Program-made: the position numbers and the translations under genes | Origin: JAPOXR01 sp965221935 | GTDB taxonomy: Bacteria > Pseudomonadota > Alphaproteobacteria > Rhodobacterales > Rhodobacteraceae | NCBI GenBank assembly: GCA_965221935.1 | Contig: CBDCSZ010000035.1 | Span: forward strand, 248,001 to 312,000 | Length of the DNA: 64,000 nucleotides | Direction of reading: 5' to 3' | The notes under the pieces: model-generated | The model's input: only the letters and a program-made list of their open reading frames with translations | Told to the model about the DNA's origin: nothing | Databases searched by the model: none | Shown here: positions 17,521 through 29,139 of the stretch, one piece after another | Layout of the letters: the number at the start of each line of letters is the position of its first letter | Numbering within the stretch: position 1 is the stretch's first letter

Positions 17521-20500
17521 CTAGATCAGTTCCGGGAGGCGATAGAGCAGTCGCTGCGCTGCCGGCCAGCCAGCATCCATGAAGATCTCAAGGCATTCAA
17601 CGAGCGAATTGCGCCGATCTTCCTTTTTGAACATTTCATTGTGGTCGGCAAGGAACAGGCCCACAAGCTTGACGAGCAAGTCGGCGCCCATCGACTCGAA
17701 TTGATAGCCAGTCAACCGGCCACCGGATCGAACGGCATGCATGACCAGATCGAAGGCACGGGCAGGATTGACCGGCAGCAGGAACTCGCATAGCTCCAGC
17801 AAGTAGTGCACTGTATGAGGCGTAGCAAAATCGCCTATCGCCGTCAGCGTGTCGGCAACTTCCTCGAAAAAGGCCTCTTGCTCGTCGCCACCAAGCGCGA
17901 CATCGGTATCGTCGACATTGTGCACGGCCTTTGCGGCAAAATATAGCTGAAGGCACGCCGCATCGAGCAGGAGCGCACAGTTGCGGCCAACTTCCTCCTG
18001 TTCGGCAGACGGCTTCTTGATTTGAAAATGCGACTCCAATCGCGCGTTGGCAGCGGCAACGACTTCGGCCGCAATCGCTTGTGAGCGATGGCGCAAACCC
18101 TCGTCACTCGGTTTGGTCGGGCCGGTCAGGCCAGCGACAAATGCCATGCGCAGCATCGCAAGCACTTTAGACAGTTCCGAAACGTGCGCCGCCCCATCGC
18201 TGATCCAACTCTTGAGCAACGCATGCGCATCCTTTCGCTCGTACGTCACCCAGAGGATCGCGATGAGATCAGACACGCTCTTGCGCAAACGCACGTGACG
18301 CTCCGGTTCGTCTTCGAAACGGTCGAGCAGAGCAAAGGCCATCCGTTCGGTTCGTTTCGCGTCCGCATGAACAGTCCGCCCAAGCACTCCGGCGCAGATG
18401 TGGTCAATTACGCCAGCATTTGGTTCATGGGCCAAGCGGTCTGAAAACCGTCGCCAGAAGCCTGCTCGATCAACATCCCAAATGAGGACAAGATGCAGTG
18501 TGGCCTCCAGCCTTACGGCGGGGTGGGTATCCCGCAGCAGGCCGTCGATCGTCAGCTCGAGATCGGAGTACAGGTCCGGTCGCTGACGTGCAAGTTCGAG
18601 CGCAGCCTTCGCGGCGTCGACACGTGGCGCCGGCGATCCCCACGAGACGTGTCTCTCGAAGTTCGCTTCGGTGTCGCCATTCGATTCAGGTCCTGCCGAG
18701 TCCACCGCGACACGAAGTAGGTCGAGGAAGCGCGCGGTTGATGCATCGTCATCCGTGCCGGGAACCTTGTTCTGGTCGACCATACGATCAATGCACTTGG
18801 AAATCTGGCCCTCCGCGTCAACTATCAGTTTTGGGTGCTGCGTCTTTCGGTCAATGTCGGCGGCCAAGGCCTCCATCACACGCAAACTGTCTTCAAGCGT
18901 GTCGACACTGCCGTTGTGAACATCGGACTCAAGCTCAAGCGCATTTTTGGCGTGGTCGATCGCGTCCATCAATTTCCGGTTCGCAGTTAACTCGCGGTCA
19001 AGGTCTGGTATCCATTGGTATGGCTCAGGGGAATACGAGCTTAGCTTGACCGACAAAGGACGATTGTTCCCAGCATTCTCTCCGCTTCCACACGCCCTTG
19101 CGACTGCCCGCGCGTGGTCAGTTGCCAAGTTTTGCTCGCCAATCTCACCGAACAGCCGACGCTCAAAGTAGATGCGCACGTCTTCCGGCTGTGAATGACG
19201 CGAGAAATCGAATCGCGAGACATCTGTCTCGAATGCCTTCCGCTTGGACAGCGACAAACGCTTGTATCCCCTTGCGACGACATCCACCGCGTCCTTGCTT
19301 GTGTCTGGCAGGAAAAGAAACTCTTGCCTCATCGCGATCGGTAGGCAGAAGTCGAGGAGCCCTCCCCCGCGTTCGCTCGCGGCGAGAAACAGCCGCGACC
19401 AGAAGATCGCGAGACTTGCGGTCTTAACCAGCCGCGCGGCTACAGAGGTTGCGACGGGCTCCTCCGCGGATCGCAGATGTGCGAGCAACTTGTTGACCAG
19501 CGTATCGGCGTCATCACCGTAGTCTCTTTCAGGATCATGTGCCCAGAGGTGGCTGAGATCCTCGCGCAGCCGGACGGACCGACCATCGACGTGAAACTCA
19601 AAGTCAAGCATTTCGGATGTTCGCGTGTGGCGCCATTCGATATGTGCCTCCACGGCCTGCACGATCGCGTCGATCGCATGGTTCGGATTCGACTCGACAA
19701 ACGGCGCAAAGAACTCCTTCAGCGCGTATCGCGCCATGTCGTAGTCCTGTCGGGCATTTGATCTGAGAGGCAGAATCTGGCTGTCGCTCATGTTTGTCTC
19801 TCGCGCGTCCTCCACATCGAAGCCGTACGTCTCACGATATATTTGCACCGCAAATTCGGGATCTGCAGCCGCGACCTTGTCAATCTTCCTGCAGAGGGCG
19901 GGGACTTCTTGGGCGGCATGGTGGTCCAACCGTTCAGGCACGAATATTCCTTCCAGCAGCGCACGGGACTGAAGCGCGTCGCTTGAATAGGTGTCGCCAA
20001 CGAGGTCAATCGCCGACGGCACGAGACTGCCCGGACTGTTGAGCGAAAGTGCATGGTCGAGCAATGCCCGCGCTGTGGTCCCGAGATCGCGGCTCGCGCC
20101 CTTGTCATCGACACGCCCGACCAGCCGGAAGAGCAAAAATCTCAGGGAACCCCAGACCGGAGCGACATTGGGCGCAATGTCGCGAACCAGTCCCACCCAA
20201 GGTTCCAATGGCGATTCGGGGCAGTCGTCAAGCCGGACGGCGAACGCGCCGCAGACATGAGTGAACGCCTTCGCGGCCTTCTTGTCCCCGGCAACGATCC
20301 GCTCCGCTAGGACGGTCATGTCGTCGTGCCTTTCGGGAAGCTCCGCGCAGATCCGGCCCGCCGCGCTCCGAATGACTGGATCGCCCTCCCGACCTGCAAG
20401 GACATGCGCCGCCGCCGTCCAGAACTCGGCGCGACCATTCTTCCGCGACCAGATCTCCCGCAGGACGAACATCAGCGCCGGCGCCAGAATCAGCCCACGC

Positions 20501-22410
20501 GCCTCGGCCTTGCTGAATTCGCTCTCGCCAGCAATCAGCGCATCTGGATCAAGAAAGACACGGGCGGCAGCAAAGTCAAAAAGGATGTGATGACGGAACT
20601 GGATCCATAGGCGATTGACGTCGGAAATCAGCACTCCGGCACTCTCCAGATCATCAAGCACAGCGGCGTCGCCTTTCACAGCTGTTCCGAACGGCGCGCG
20701 CAGGACGCGTGTTTTCACCATGTATTTCACAACACGCTGAATGCAGTCCTGTGCCGGCGCTCCATAGGTTTTGATGCGGTGCTTCCAATAGAGTTGGAGA
20801 AGTTCGGCCTGTGAGGCGACAAGGGACAGGTCGTCGGTGACAAGGCCGTCTTTCACGAGCTCGCTAAGCAGCCGCGTGTTGAACGGAACCGTCGCAATGT
20901 CTTTCAGGGCTTGAGGTGCATTTTTCATAACCGCCCGAAGGTCCGGAGCCTTGGCAAGCAGTTGAGCAAACTCCGTTGATGTCCAGGGTGGCACCTTGAC
21001 GTGACGAATGTTGGAAAACTCGCCTTCCGACAGGTCTATGATCGGCGGTCTGCCTTTGAAAGCTTCCTGAAACTTCTGGCCCATGCGAAGGTCGAATGTC
21101 CTGATCGACGAGATGACCTTCCAGCGTCCGCGCCGCGACATGACCTGCTCGATCAGGGTTCGAAAGACCCCTCCACTGGGTCCGCCCCGCGCGGCGTCCA
21201 AGCCGTCAACGATCAGCCACGCCGGATCGGTTCCGTCCCATGCCTCAAGGGTTCGAAGCAAGTCATGCTCGAGACCGAGCGCTCTTCCGAGACCTTCCAG
21301 AGTTTCGACGGAGTGGCCGTCAACCGCGAGTTGAAATACATCGCGTCGGTTGTCCATTAGGTCGCGAGCGAGGGCATTCAGGACGCCGCTCTTGCCGGCC
21401 CCTGGTTCACCTATGATGAGCAGAGAGCCTCCAATCGCGGCATCACGGATAGAGTCCTGGCACTCGCGTACGATGCTGATCGGTTTGCCATCAGCTGCCT
21501 CGATCTCTTCAAATCTCTTGAGCGTCCCGGCAGTCTCACTGCTATGGTCCTTCAATCGGTCAATGTCCTGACGGAAATCCTGCGGCGCCAGCAGCCTGAT
21601 TCCGCGTCTCTGCAATCTCCGTCTCAAGTTCGGACGATCAACGCCGCCTCGTTCGGCCATCAGCGTTGCGCATACAGCCTCAATCCCTGTGAGAATGCCT
21701 GGCGCTTCGTCCGGCGTCTCGGTGACGCTTGCCAGGGTTGCAGTCGCAGATTCCCGCGCTGAGCCTTCGGGGTTGAAGGCAATGACCTTGATCAACGCGG
21801 CCAATTCCCGAGTGAATTCGGGACTGTAAGGTTCGACTGTGGTTTTTGCCCAGGTCACCCGGAAGCAGGTTTCAAAACAGTCGAATGCGCGTTGCTGTTC
21901 GGCATTGAGTTGGCCTCCGCCGGGCTGAGACTTCAATCGGAGAGCATCAGGCAGTGCCTTGCGCACTGTGGCGGGGGTCCCCGGTCCAACTGCAAATACC
22001 AGGCGATCAAGCTGCGCATCCAGCGACCGATTCCATTTCAAACTTCCATCGCCATTGCGGCATGCCAGCCAATGCTGCACAAACTGTGAAATGGTCTTCC
22101 CGAATTCGCTGTCGGGTTTCTTCGACAATGAAACACTGGTCTTGGCCTGAATGGCGACGATTCCGTCGTCTGACGTTCCGACCATTATGTCGTCGACGGG
22201 CGCCTCTGTTTCGAAGCGCATCCATTCGGGTTTCGCCTCCCCCAAGTCGAGACGGTGATCGAGCGACCGGTCGGCCAGAAGCCAAGTGCCGATTACGGCA
22301 CCGACCTGCTGCTGGAACAGGATGCCAGCGCTCGTTGCGGCACCTCCGCCTCCGACAGCGGGTCGCTCGGGGGTCTTGGCCCTTGTCTTGCCTTTGTCTT
22401 GCCTGCTCAT
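17521..22410 (-). CDS. Large STAND-type NTPase with N-terminal PD-(D/E)xK-like nuclease domain, candidate anti-phage sensor
   Basis: 1629 residues, one unbroken frame; the ATG at 22410 follows GGAG. Residues 25-115 resemble the nuclease domain seen in DUF4297/Cap4-type defence proteins: SAGILFQQQVGAVI, then acidic residues (Glu69, Asp73, Asp74) and the IQAK motif (Gln88, Lys90). Residues 325-445 form a P-loop NTPase: Walker A GEPGAGKS at 334-341, Walker B WLIVDGLDA at 398-406, and a sensor-like ISSIRTFDLR at 434-443. The remaining 1000 or more residues look like helical repeats, as in ligand-sensing STAND proteins. This layout is that of Avs-like immune proteins, which detect a phage protein, oligomerise and activate the nuclease. 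Exact family unknown. The Type ISP-like gene lies 234 bp upstream on the same strand. Confidence 0.8.
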   Translation of the reverse strand: MSRQDKGKTRAKTPERPAVGGGGAATSAGILFQQQVGAVIGTWLLADRSLDHRLDLGEAKPEWMRFETEAPVDDIMVGTSDDGIVAIQAKTSVSLSKKPDSEFGKTISQFVQHWLACRNGDGSLKWNRSLDAQLDRLVFAVGPGTPATVRKALPDALRLKSQPGGGQLNAEQQRAFDCFETCFRVTWAKTTVEPYSPEFTRELAALIKVIAFNPEGSARESATATLASVTETPDEAPGILTGIEAVCATLMAERGGVDRPNLRRRLQRRGIRLLAPQDFRQDIDRLKDHSSETAGTLKRFEEIEAADGKPISIVRECQDSIRDAAIGGSLLIIGEPGAGKSGVLNALARDLMDNRRDVFQLAVDGHSVETLEGLGRALGLEHDLLRTLEAWDGTDPAWLIVDGLDAARGGPSGGVFRTLIEQVMSRRGRWKVISSIRTFDLRMGQKFQEAFKGRPPIIDLSEGEFSNIRHVKVPPWTSTEFAQLLAKAPDLRAVMKNAPQALKDIATVPFNTRLLSELVKDGLVTDDLSLVASQAELLQLYWKHRIKTYGAPAQDCIQRVVKYMVKTRVLRAPFGTAVKGDAAVLDDLESAGVLISDVNRLWIQFRHHILFDFAAARVFLDPDALIAGESEFSKAEARGLILAPALMFVLREIWSRKNGRAEFWTAAAHVLAGREGDPVIRSAAGRICAELPERHDDMTVLAERIVAGDKKAAKAFTHVCGAFAVRLDDCPESPLEPWVGLVRDIAPNVAPVWGSLRFLLFRLVGRVDDKGASRDLGTTARALLDHALSLNSPGSLVPSAIDLVGDTYSSDALQSRALLEGIFVPERLDHHAAQEVPALCRKIDKVAAADPEFAVQIYRETYGFDVEDARETNMSDSQILPLRSNARQDYDMARYALKEFFAPFVESNPNHAIDAIVQAVEAHIEWRHTRTSEMLDFEFHVDGRSVRLREDLSHLWAHDPERDYGDDADTLVNKLLAHLRSAEEPVATSVAARLVKTASLAIFWSRLFLAASERGGGLLDFCLPIAMRQEFLFLPDTSKDAVDVVARGYKRLSLSKRKAFETDVSRFDFSRHSQPEDVRIYFERRLFGEIGEQNLATDHARAVARACGSGENAGNNRPLSVKLSSYSPEPYQWIPDLDRELTANRKLMDAIDHAKNALELESDVHNGSVDTLEDSLRVMEALAADIDRKTQHPKLIVDAEGQISKCIDRMVDQNKVPGTDDDASTARFLDLLRVAVDSAGPESNGDTEANFERHVSWGSPAPRVDAAKAALELARQRPDLYSDLELTIDGLLRDTHPAVRLEATLHLVLIWDVDRAGFWRRFSDRLAHEPNAGVIDHICAGVLGRTVHADAKRTERMAFALLDRFEDEPERHVRLRKSVSDLIAILWVTYERKDAHALLKSWISDGAAHVSELSKVLAMLRMAFVAGLTGPTKPSDEGLRHRSQAIAAEVVAAANARLESHFQIKKPSAEQEEVGRNCALLLDAACLQLYFAAKAVHNVDDTDVALGGDEQEAFFEEVADTLTAIGDFATPHTVHYLLELCEFLLPVNPARAFDLVMHAVRSGGRLTGYQFESMGADLLVKLVGLFLADHNEMFKKEDRRNSLVECLEIFMDAGWPAAQRLLYRLPELI

Positions 22411-22644
22411 CCTATGCTCCCCGTCTCGCTGCAGTTCGGCAAGGAGTCCCTCGCCGTCCGTTAGTCGGCTGGCAATTCTCTCCGGATTTTCCGGTCATGG
22501 CGAATGCGCGGAACGACCTCGACGCTTCTCCCAAGCGGCCTGCCAATTTGGACAGAGCCATATTAGCACGGGCGGATTCGGAAATGATTGCACCCAGACT
22601 CGAACGGCAAGACGCCGACGGCTGCCCGCTCTTTCAAAACGGCA

Positions 22645-25600
22645 TCACTCCCCAAACTGCTCACGGCCAAGCCCTCTCACATGCGGTTCGTCGTGCAACA
22701 GCATCCGCAGTGTCGCCAAACTGTAAGGGTCCCATCCCAGAGCCTTTGCAACCGCTTCATCCCAAAGCCGGCGGACCTCGCATTCGCCGTCTCGGAACTG
22801 CGGCACTTTCATATCTGAGGTGCGCTGCCAGCAATCGGCCAGAATTGTGCAAATCCGCTCGTCGCCCAATTGAGGCACTCTGAGTTTGGAGGCCTCCTCT
22901 GCGCTGTAGGCTGGAAACGCCAGTTTTCGTCCAGGATTCCGCATGAATTGCAGCCGGCCAACCGTTGCATTCAGAGCTACAGCGGCGGCCATCGCCTGTT
23001 TCGGCGTCATTCCGGATACCGGAATCCAGCCGTTTCCTACGTACTTTGCTTTTCCGGCGACAGCCGTCAGGCGCGCAGAACTGTTGTCTTGGCCGGCGGT
23101 AACCAAAAGGTGACCAGCCTTTTGCAGGACCTGACTGGTTTCCGGATGCTCCTGAATTTCGTCCAGACATTCATGCGTCATCCGTTTCTTGGGAATCCAG
23201 TGCTCGTCGGGCATGCCCTGGATACGGGTCTGACCGTCGGAACCCTTGGATTTCAGGATGGGAAAGCTCCCGGGCGTGCCGGGATTTGACCTCTCGAACT
23301 TGCCGCGCAGTAACCGGCCTGTCTCGGCAGGCATCATGTTTTGGTCGCGGAGGCGCGCCAGCCTCCCGTCGTCTGCAATCCGGGAAGCTTCAGCAGCAAG
23401 TTTCGGTGACCGCCAGACCGCCGCCGACCAGTCGCCGGCATCTATGCGCTCTGCCGGCCTTTCGGAGACCTCGCCCCAGCCGTCCTGCAGCAGGCCGGCC
23501 GCGCAGTTCGCAAGGCACCGGTGAAGCTCCGCCGCCTCGCGTTCGTCCAGCGGAAAACGGTCGAGGCTGACGATGCGCGTCGGCGGTCTCGCCCCCTCGT
23601 GCCGTTTTGCGATGATCATGCTCTCATTGATTGAGGTGTTCTGGCTGAGGTTGATCTGCCCGGGCTGGTGGCAAGTAAGTAATGTGTGGATGTGGAAGCG
23701 CCTGGCGAGAACGATGCGTTTCTGCATCGCGGACGTTGCCGTCATTGCGATGGTCGGGATGATCATCGCCAGAATGCCGTTAGAGGAATCAAGACACCTG
23801 TCCGCGAGCGCGACGAACATCGGCTCGACCGAGTTCTTGTCGGCGAAACCTCTCAGCTCCGGATCGGAGGCGATCAGCCCTTTCTCAAGCTCGTCCGCCT
23901 TCCTCCGCATGCTGTCCTGAGTTTCCTTTCGGAATTTCTCGCCCATACTTGCACGGTTCGTGAACGGCGGATTCATGACGACGATGCGGACATTCCTTGC
24001 CGCGTCGACAGCGTCTTCAAGCAGGGGGTCATCGGCTGACATCTGCATCTGCTCAGAGTCAAGGCTCGCGTCACCGAGGTCCATCTGCCCGCTTCTCGGA
24101 ACAATCCGTGACTGAGCGAGCAATTCCAACGATCCGACCTTCACTTGGTCATCCGCGGGACCGTAAGGCATTTTGTGCAGCTGCATCTTCCTGTAGGCGA
24201 CATCGCTTTTGCCGGCCGTCAACTGGGCGGCGGCGAGTTGAAGGGAAACCGGATTGAAATCGAGGCCGGCGATCACGTCCTCGACCGCGAGCTTCTGCAA
24301 CTCTGCCAGTCTTTGCCTGTTGGCGCCCTGATCTGCCGCACGCCGTTTCATTTCGGTGAGCATCGCGGCGATGAGAGTGCCGGAGCCACAGGCGAGATCA
24401 ACGGTTCGGTGCCCGCGGCCAGGTTGTCTCCACAGTCCAGTCCGCATCCTGGCCGGCGGCATCGAGTGTCATGCGCGCCAGAAGCGCAGCCGCGGGAGGC
24501 CGCGTGAAATATGCGCCGTCCGATGCCTGGTTGCCCATCACCTTGTTGAACAGTGGCCCGGCGTGGTCGGCGCCGAGATCGGCATAGCTCTCGGCGATGC
24601 GTTCGGCCTCGCCCGCGAGATGCCGGAGCGCGCGGCTCAGTCCGGTTCGCCGCCCTTCCTTCTGCACCGCCTCGATGATCTCGATCGCCGGCTCAATGAC
24701 GGGCAGGAAGTCATGGCGCTTGATGCGTTTCCATTGTTTGTGAAGCTCGCCGAGCGCATGCGGCGCATGCTTGATCTCGTTCATTCCCGAGATTCCGGTC
24801 AGCCAGCCGCCTGCGGCGATCCGCTGATGCAGCATGGCTGCGTTCATCAGCAGCAGGGAAGCGATGGTGCAGCCGTCGGCCTGCCCCTTTCGCTTGTCCT
24901 CAGCCAGCTGGACCAGCCCGAAGTGCCGGTCGAGCAGCGCGTCGAGTTCATCTCCCTTGAGACACCGCTTTGCCTCCTCAATGCTTTGTTCGAGGATGTT
25001 GACGTCTCGCTGGGCGCGGTTGCGGGCGAGCCCCGACCGGGAAAGGAGGTTGGCGCTGATGCCGACATCCTCGACTTTGTCGAAGAGGCCCCTGATATGC
25101 TCTTCCGCCCGGGTCTTGCGCTCCTCCGCCCGCTTCCGCCGGTCAATCCTGCGGCCGGCCTCGCCGTTGACCATCTTCCGGCCCACCTTCTTTGACTTGT
25201 CGGCGTCGACCGGCCCTGGCGTTCCATCGGCTGCAGGTTTCGACTTGACAGTTCCAGCTTCGCGAATCTCTATGCCTCCGTCATCGCGTCGCATGCCGCT
25301 CACGATGCGCTCGGCGATCCGTCCTGAGGGCGGTTTGACGGGAGCGTTTTCGCGGCCCTCGCCGTCATCGGTGGAACTGACTGGAACAACCTCACTCAGC
25401 GGACAGAACACTTCCTTGGGCCTGGCTTCGCCGGCCAGCACTTTCTCAACATCGCTTTCCGCTCTTCCGAACCTGCCGACATGTCCGTAGTGCTGGGCGC
25501 GGCGGTCCCCCGCCGCCGATGGTGATCATCGTCGCGACGTCTTTCGAGGGGGGCGCGGGCAGGTAAAGCTCCATGAGTTCCGACAACCTGTCTTCGATAC

Positions 25601-27594
25601 GGCCGTCATGAGCCCTGAGCGCCAGCAATATCTGCCCGAGCTCCCTCCAGCCGTCCTCGGGGCCGCTGTTCCGAAGCCACGTCTCCGCATCGACGTTTGG
25701 CGGAATGAGGATCGGGCAGATGATGTAGCCCTTCTCCTTGTTCTCCGCCCGTCGCATCACCCGCCCGACGGCCTGGATTACGTCGACGGGCGACTTGCGG
25801 GCCTCAAGAAAACCGACAGCGGAAAGCGATGGCGCGTCCACACCCTCGCCGAAGATCCCGACATTGAGGATCCCGTGCGGGCGCTCGTTCGACGCGCCCA
25901 TGAGCCGCGCCTTCGCGTGTTCCCGTTCGGCGACCCTGCTCCCGGCGTCGAGATGCTCCAGCCGGTATTCGGCCGCAGTCTGATCGGCGCCCGTCGGCCT
26001 CCAGCCTCCGCCGTACCCAGTCCCGCACAGCCCCGGATTTGAGGGCGGAAGTCATCTCCTTTGACCTGGCGATCAGGTTCATGAAGTTGATCGAGGAGCG
26101 GATCTCCACGCCTTTCGGGCGCAACGCTCCGCCCATCAGCAGAGCCAGCACAAGCCCCCTGAGAAAGTGGGCGGATGACAGTTTCTTTCCGTGTTTGCCC
26201 GCGAGCGCATTCGCAGTCTTGTACGCGTCTTCGTCGTTCACACCGATGGCGATGATCCGATAGTCGGTCAGCCAGTCGTTGGTGACGGCATCGGCGTAGG
26301 ACTGGCGGTAGAGTTCAGGCCCGAAAACCTCCTCGTCTGCCATGTCGCGGACCACCCAATCATCACTCTTCCGCGGCCGGGCGCCATTGCCGCCTGGGTT
26401 GTAAACTCTCGGCGTCGCGGTCTGATAGACACGGTATGCCGCGGGAAACCTCCCGTCGTCATGGCAGACGGTGAAGTCCCGGAGCCTGTCCGTCATCTTC
26501 GCGATACGCCTGAGCCCGGCCGTGCGGTGGGCCTCATCGGCGATCATCACCTGGATTTCTCGTCCGCCTTCGCCCAGCGCATCGGCGATGCGGTGGCTGG
26601 ACTGGTAGGTGCCGAAGATGACGCCGATGCGGTCGCCTGCGGCGGCAACTGCGTCCATCCACCCGCCAATCTCGTCGGCCTTGGTCGTCACGAACCCTTT
26701 GACCTCAGCAGCTGACGCATGTCCGAGATCCGCCGTCGGGTCGGTGGCCAGGTCCTTGTCCCGTCCCACGCCTTGATCGGAGCAGACTGCGAGGGCGTTC
26801 AGGCGGCCGCTGCCGTGCGCAAGAAACTCGCCCCGGAGCTGCGAAACGAGCGCGATGGAGGGGCAGAGCACGGTCGAGACCTGTCCCGGCTCCGTGAGCT
26901 CCTCGATGATGCGCAGAGCGATTCGTGACTTGCCCGTGCCGCACGGAAGGATGATCCGTCCCCTGGCCCTGCCGCTTTCACTTTTTTGCGCGTGCTGCCG
27001 CAGAAGCCTGACGCTGGTTTCGATCGCTTCTGCTTGCATGCAGTCGCGGGTCCGGCGGTCACCGCTGCCGTCGCAGTGCGGGCACGGTTCAGGCTGGACT
27101 GGCTGGGCTGTTTCCTGCTGGTTCCTGAGGTCGGTCTCGATGTTGACCAGCGTCACCGGCTTCTGTCCCACAGTCTTGCCTGCGTTGCCCGTGAGCCGAG
27201 TGGAGCCGTTGACGACCAGCCAGCGTTCCGCCCAGAGTTCATCGGCGGATGCAGCGAGAAAGCTGTCGAACTCCGTCTTTGTGATGTCCGCTCCCCGCCC
27301 GTGCGCGTCCAGCCTCCTGGACTTGCACTGGACGGCGATGAACCTGCCGTCGCTCGCCCGCTCGGCGACAACGTCGATCCCGATGTCCGGCGTGTTCGGG
27401 TAATGTGCTTGCCGGTCAGGCCAATTCTTCCAGTGCCAGGCTCTGCTGACGTCCCACTCGGCAATCAGCGGGGCGCAGTTGGCCGTCAGATGCTCCAGCC
27501 ATTTGCCGTCGGTCTTTTGCGGACTCTTCTGTTCGATTTCGGCCAGCGCGGCCGAAATAAGGTTGGAGACGACGGATGAATTGTCGGGGGTCAT
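22645..27594 (-). pseudogene. Type ISP-like single-chain restriction-modification enzyme, split by three frameshifts
   Basis: 1650 codons' worth of sequence with the Type ISP order: Mrr-like nuclease, SF2 helicase, coupler, N6-adenine methyltransferase, target-recognition domain. Nuclease: Asp74 and Gln89-x-Lys91 (VQCK). Helicase: LPCGTGKS at 216-223, ADEAHR at about 352, TATPR, and QAVGRVMRR after the first shift. Methyltransferase: DLACGSGTL (SAM binding) and NPPF (catalysis). The C-terminal 300 residues fit a recognition domain. The frame changes near 25990, 25505 (a GGGGG tract) and 24415, and coding continues intact after each. Each shift is of the +1 type. The ATG at 27594 follows AAGGA. 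Unless these are sequencing errors, the enzyme cannot be made as one chain; a nuclease-helicase fragment (27594-25804) and a methyltransferase fragment (24462-22645) might be. Confidence 0.82.
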
Positions 27595-28116
27595 TTAGGT
27601 TCCTTCTTGAACATCGGAATCAGCGGCACCGGCATGGCGCCTATCATGAAATGGGGTCAGGATGCAGGGGCGCATGTCGGCGGGTCGGCGGAATTCTCAT
27701 CCAGATCTTCGCTCTTGCTTGACGCTGTATCTTTAGCACCAAGCGCCAGTGTCCGCCGGTGTGATCCTGTCGAGCGGCAAGCTCTCAAACACCGGGAGCA
27801 ACCCGTTCTTGGAAAATTCATGCTCTTGCTCGTTGACGGCTTCCAACGGTCATGCCAGCCAGTCTCAGGACTCATAAACAGAAGATGGCGGCGGCGATGC
27901 AGACAGAGCTGAAGAAGGTGTGGGCGCATCGGTCGCACCGTGTTGCGGTGCGCCGCCGGTCCCTGAGTCTTCCGAACATGCGCCCGGTGAGGTTTCGCTG
28001 CCTGTGGAGTTCGGTGTCGTGTCCGACCGGCTTCCTTCGGCTGGCGTGTTCGGGGATGCACGGCTCGGTCCGGCGGGCGGCGAGGGCGTCGCGGAAGCGG
28101 CCACTGTCAGAGCTTG

Positions 28117-29065
28117 ACCTAAAAGTTAAGTGGCCTCCCAAGATGTGGCACATTCAAGCTGACTTCGACACCAGGCATGGAAGACTGCATGGCTTGGAAC
28201 GAGACCGCTCAGGAGCAGTATAGACTACCGGCGGGCAGATTATGAAACGGATTTGTCGGATACCGAATGGTCTGTGACCGAGCCACTCATCCCGCCTCCT
28301 TCGAGAACGGGGCGTGCCCGCGTCCTCGACATGCGGGAGGTTTTCAACGGCATCCGGTACATGCCCGCGACGGGATACCGGCGGCGGGCGGTTCCCAAGT
28401 GTTTTCCGCCGTCTGCCCCGATCCAGAACTGTTTTCACTCATGGAGCCGCGCGGGTGTCCTGGAGCGGATGCTCAATGCCCTCCGGTCCCTTGCGCGGGA
28501 GCTTTCGGGCCGTTCGGAGGAGCCGGCGGCGGCCGTGACCGACAGCCGACCGGTGAAGACAACGGAGAGCGGCGGGCCCGCCGGGCACGACGCCGGAAAG
28601 AAGATCAAGGGCAGGAAGCGCCACATCACTGCGGATGCGGAGCGATCCTCGATCACGACCGCGGTTCACGCGGCCTCGGCGCAGAACAAAGACGGCGCTG
28701 TGGAGGTGATTCCGGGGACGCTGGAGAAGGCGCCGCAGGCGGTGAAGCTGTGGGCGGACGGCGGCTATGCCGGGCCGAAGCCGCAGCGGGAGCTGGCCGG
28801 ACACGGCCTCGGCGCGGCGCTGGAAATCGTGCGGAAACCCAAGGACATGAAGGGTTTCACCGTCCTCTGCCGCCGCAGGGCGGTCGAGCGGACCTTCGCC
28901 TGGATGTCGCGGCACCGGCGCCTGGCTAAGGAACATGAGTGGAGCCTGCAGAGCTCCGTGACCTGGGCGCAGCTCGCCGCCTAACGGTTTCTGATGAGAA
29001 GGGTGGCGAGGCAGATAAAAGTGTGAAATATAAAACAAAATTAAAACAACGACTTATGTTTCAAA
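28117..29065. mobile_element. 949-bp IS5-type element nested in the older IS5
   Basis: Flanked by the 4-bp duplication CTTG (28113-28116 and 29066-29069). Ends are only weakly alike (9 of 14 positions). Removing the element with one duplication restores the parent frame as DKGCASSDSGRF. It carries one rightward transposase gene. Confidence 0.7.
28189..29026 (+). pseudogene. IS5-type (ISL2-like) transposase, frameshift and premature stop
   Basis: Start MAWNETAQEQYR at 28189; a +1 shift near 28240 moves the reading to ADYETDLSDTEW. The middle is clean: DSRPVKTTESGGP (first Asp), AGKKIKGRKRHI, WADGGYAG (second Asp), RRAVERTFAW (Glu). A TAA at 28982-28984 interrupts the tail after WAQLAA; the family tail RFLMRRVARQIK follows in frame up to a TGA at 29024. 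Two lesions, so very likely inactive. Confidence 0.75.
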
Positions 29066-29139
29066 CTTGCACAGCCCTTGTCGGCGATCAGGGCTTCGGT
29101 GTCCGGCAGGGCGGTGCAGGATGGCCCCGGGGCCGCGGT

